A stretch of DNA of 6,438 bases from an uncultured Mollicutes bacterium (lineage in GTDB: Bacteria > Bacillota_I > Bacilli_A > Acholeplasmatales > Anaeroplasmataceae), in the NCBI GenBank assembly GCA_937905855.1, contig CALCWU010000031.1, positions 1-6,438 of the forward strand, written 5' to 3'. The notes beneath the pieces were generated by a model. It was not told the DNA's origin and did not search any database. It saw only the letters and a list, made by a program, of their open reading frames with translations. Each line of letters starts with the position of its first letter. The stretch's first letter is position 1. Below, one piece after another: positions 5,477 through 6,438 of the stretch. The translations under genes were made by a program, and so were the position numbers.

Positions 5477-6438
5477 AGATAACGATGAAATGAAAAAGGC
5501 TTTTAAAATATGGATTCCTTTGGTAATTGTTGGCACAATTTTTTTATTAGCTTTATTTATTCCTATATTAGTTATTAAATTTAATGCTGCTAATAACAAA
5601 ATTAAGGATGCATTTTATAAACCAATTTTAAGGCATTATAGTGATGCTTATGAATTTGATGGTTATTATGAGGATACTCCTGATAAAACTAAAAAATATT
5701 TATTTAATTGGAAGAATAAGGAAATATATTATTCATTTAAATATAAAGAATCGTTTGATCTAAATGAATGGTTTGATTTTAAAATTATTAATGATAAGGA
5801 AGTATATATTTCTAGATATAGCGGTGATTCAGGATATGTTAAAATTCCTGATAGTGTAAAAATTGATGGTAAAAAATATATTGTAACTGGAATAAAAGAA
5901 AATGCTTTTGTTTTTAGAAATTCAACTTATTATTTAAATATATTTTCATATAATAAGTTGAATGATCATAGAGGCTTATTAGAAAAAGAAAAAGAAATTT
6001 GTATTGTAGGAAATAATAATATTAAGTTTTTAGAAGATAATTGGATTAATTTTCCAAGAATAAATATGTTTATGTTCCCGAATTTAAAATATTTAGGAAA
6101 TGGCGATTATTCAATAAGCTATTTTAATTTGAATAATAATCTTGAAACAGCTTATATGAGAAATTTTGTAAGATCAAATTTTGATGGTGAAATGCGAAAA
6201 GATAAGCTATACATTGGTGATAATTTAAAATTTATTGAATATACGAAGGATGATTTGGCATCTATTAAAAATAATTATGATCTTTATAATAATGGTATTT
6301 ATTCATATTTTGGTGGGCTAAATATTGATATATCACCTAAAAACAAATATTATACAATAGAAAATAATATTTTATATTCAAAAGATTTAAAAAAGGTTTA
6401 TGCAGGAGTTGAGGCAAGGAGCGCAGGCGAAAAAGAAT
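5466..6438 (+). CDS. Membrane-anchored BspA/LRR_5-like surface protein (3' partial)
   Basis: The frame is open from ATG 5466 to the window end (324 codons and one base). AGGGG at 5453-5457 lies eight bases upstream, and the start overlaps the end of the previous gene by 11 bases, indicating translational coupling. A short charged N-terminus (MTNKDNDEMKKAFK) precedes a single membrane helix (about residues 15-38), with no cleavage site, so the rest should face outside. Residues about 113-148 (VYISRYSGDSGYVKIPDSVK, then IVTGIKENAF) follow the pattern of BspA-type leucine-rich repeats (LRR_5): YxG then IPDxV then VTxIxxxAF. Near the end YYTIENNILYSKDLKKV resembles their 'xIDGVLYSKDxKxL' units. 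The repeats are degenerate. BspA-like proteins often bind host or matrix partners; that role here is inferred. Confidence 0.8.
   Translation, partial: MTNKDNDEMKKAFKIWIPLVIVGTIFLLALFIPILVIKFNAANNKIKDAFYKPILRHYSDAYEFDGYYEDTPDKTKKYLFNWKNKEIYYSFKYKESFDLNEWFDFKIINDKEVYISRYSGDSGYVKIPDSVKIDGKKYIVTGIKENAFVFRNSTYYLNIFSYNKLNDHRGLLEKEKEICIVGNNNIKFLEDNWINFPRINMFMFPNLKYLGNGDYSISYFNLNNNLETAYMRNFVRSNFDGEMRKDKLYIGDNLKFIEYTKDDLASIKNNYDLYNNGIYSYFGGLNIDISPKNKYYTIENNILYSKDLKKVYAGVEARSAGEKE

Noticed and set aside
5414..5599. Minus-strand ORF of 61 codons
   Set aside because: It lies opposite the end of the secreted-protein gene and the start and membrane helix of the LRR-like gene, both well supported. Its hydrophobic character is the antisense shadow of that AT-rich region.
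1..6438. Mollicutes-type code with TGA as Trp
   Set aside because: The gene at 649-1092 ends in TGA, and tryptophans in the other genes are TGG.
1..6438. CRISPR array, tRNA or rRNA genes
   Set aside because: No regularly spaced repeats, cloverleaf pattern or conserved rRNA segments were seen on either strand.

Overview
The window comes from a low-GC Firmicutes-type genome (Bacilli/Erysipelotrichia-like, probably host-associated). The evidence is very AT-rich coding DNA, strong purine-rich ribosome binding sites, consensus sigma-A promoters, and the standard bacterial code (TGA is used as a stop at 1090-1092, and Trp is TGG). No species can be named from the sequence alone.

Left region (1-1338): the end of an RHS-repeat protein. 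The first codons read NLYAYCNSNP, the typical end of the RHS-associated core, followed by a glycine-rich hydrophobic C-terminal domain. The frame breaks at a G run near 490-494. Shifted by one base, it continues to a stop at 645-647, one base before the next gene (649-1092), a small two-helix membrane protein. This looks like a polymorphic-toxin tail with a candidate immunity partner, now frameshifted. A 57-codon glycine-zipper ORF (1165-1338) looks like the stray end of another cassette.

Middle region (about 1398-3048): an IS110-family insertion sequence on the minus strand with an intact 418-aa DEDD/serine recombinase (1514-2770). Its upstream noncoding region has an extended -10 promoter, two stem-loops and a long closing helix, as expected for a bridge RNA. 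Two short segments of that RNA match the proposed element ends in the orientation expected of left and right donor guides. The element appears to have landed in the 5' leader of the next gene and separated it from its promoter at 1344-1375.

Right region (3076-6438): a small stand-alone protein resembling the middle domain of the fatty-acid kinase FakA/YloV (3089-3340) ends at a clear terminator. A perfect consensus promoter (TTGACA-17-TATAAT) then drives a two-gene operon. The first gene encodes a secreted 671-aa protein with a pre-peptidase C-terminal (PPC)-like beta domain. The second, overlapping it by 11 bases and running off the window, encodes a membrane-anchored protein with a BspA/LRR_5-like extracellular part. 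The pair is likely a cell-surface system of unknown function.
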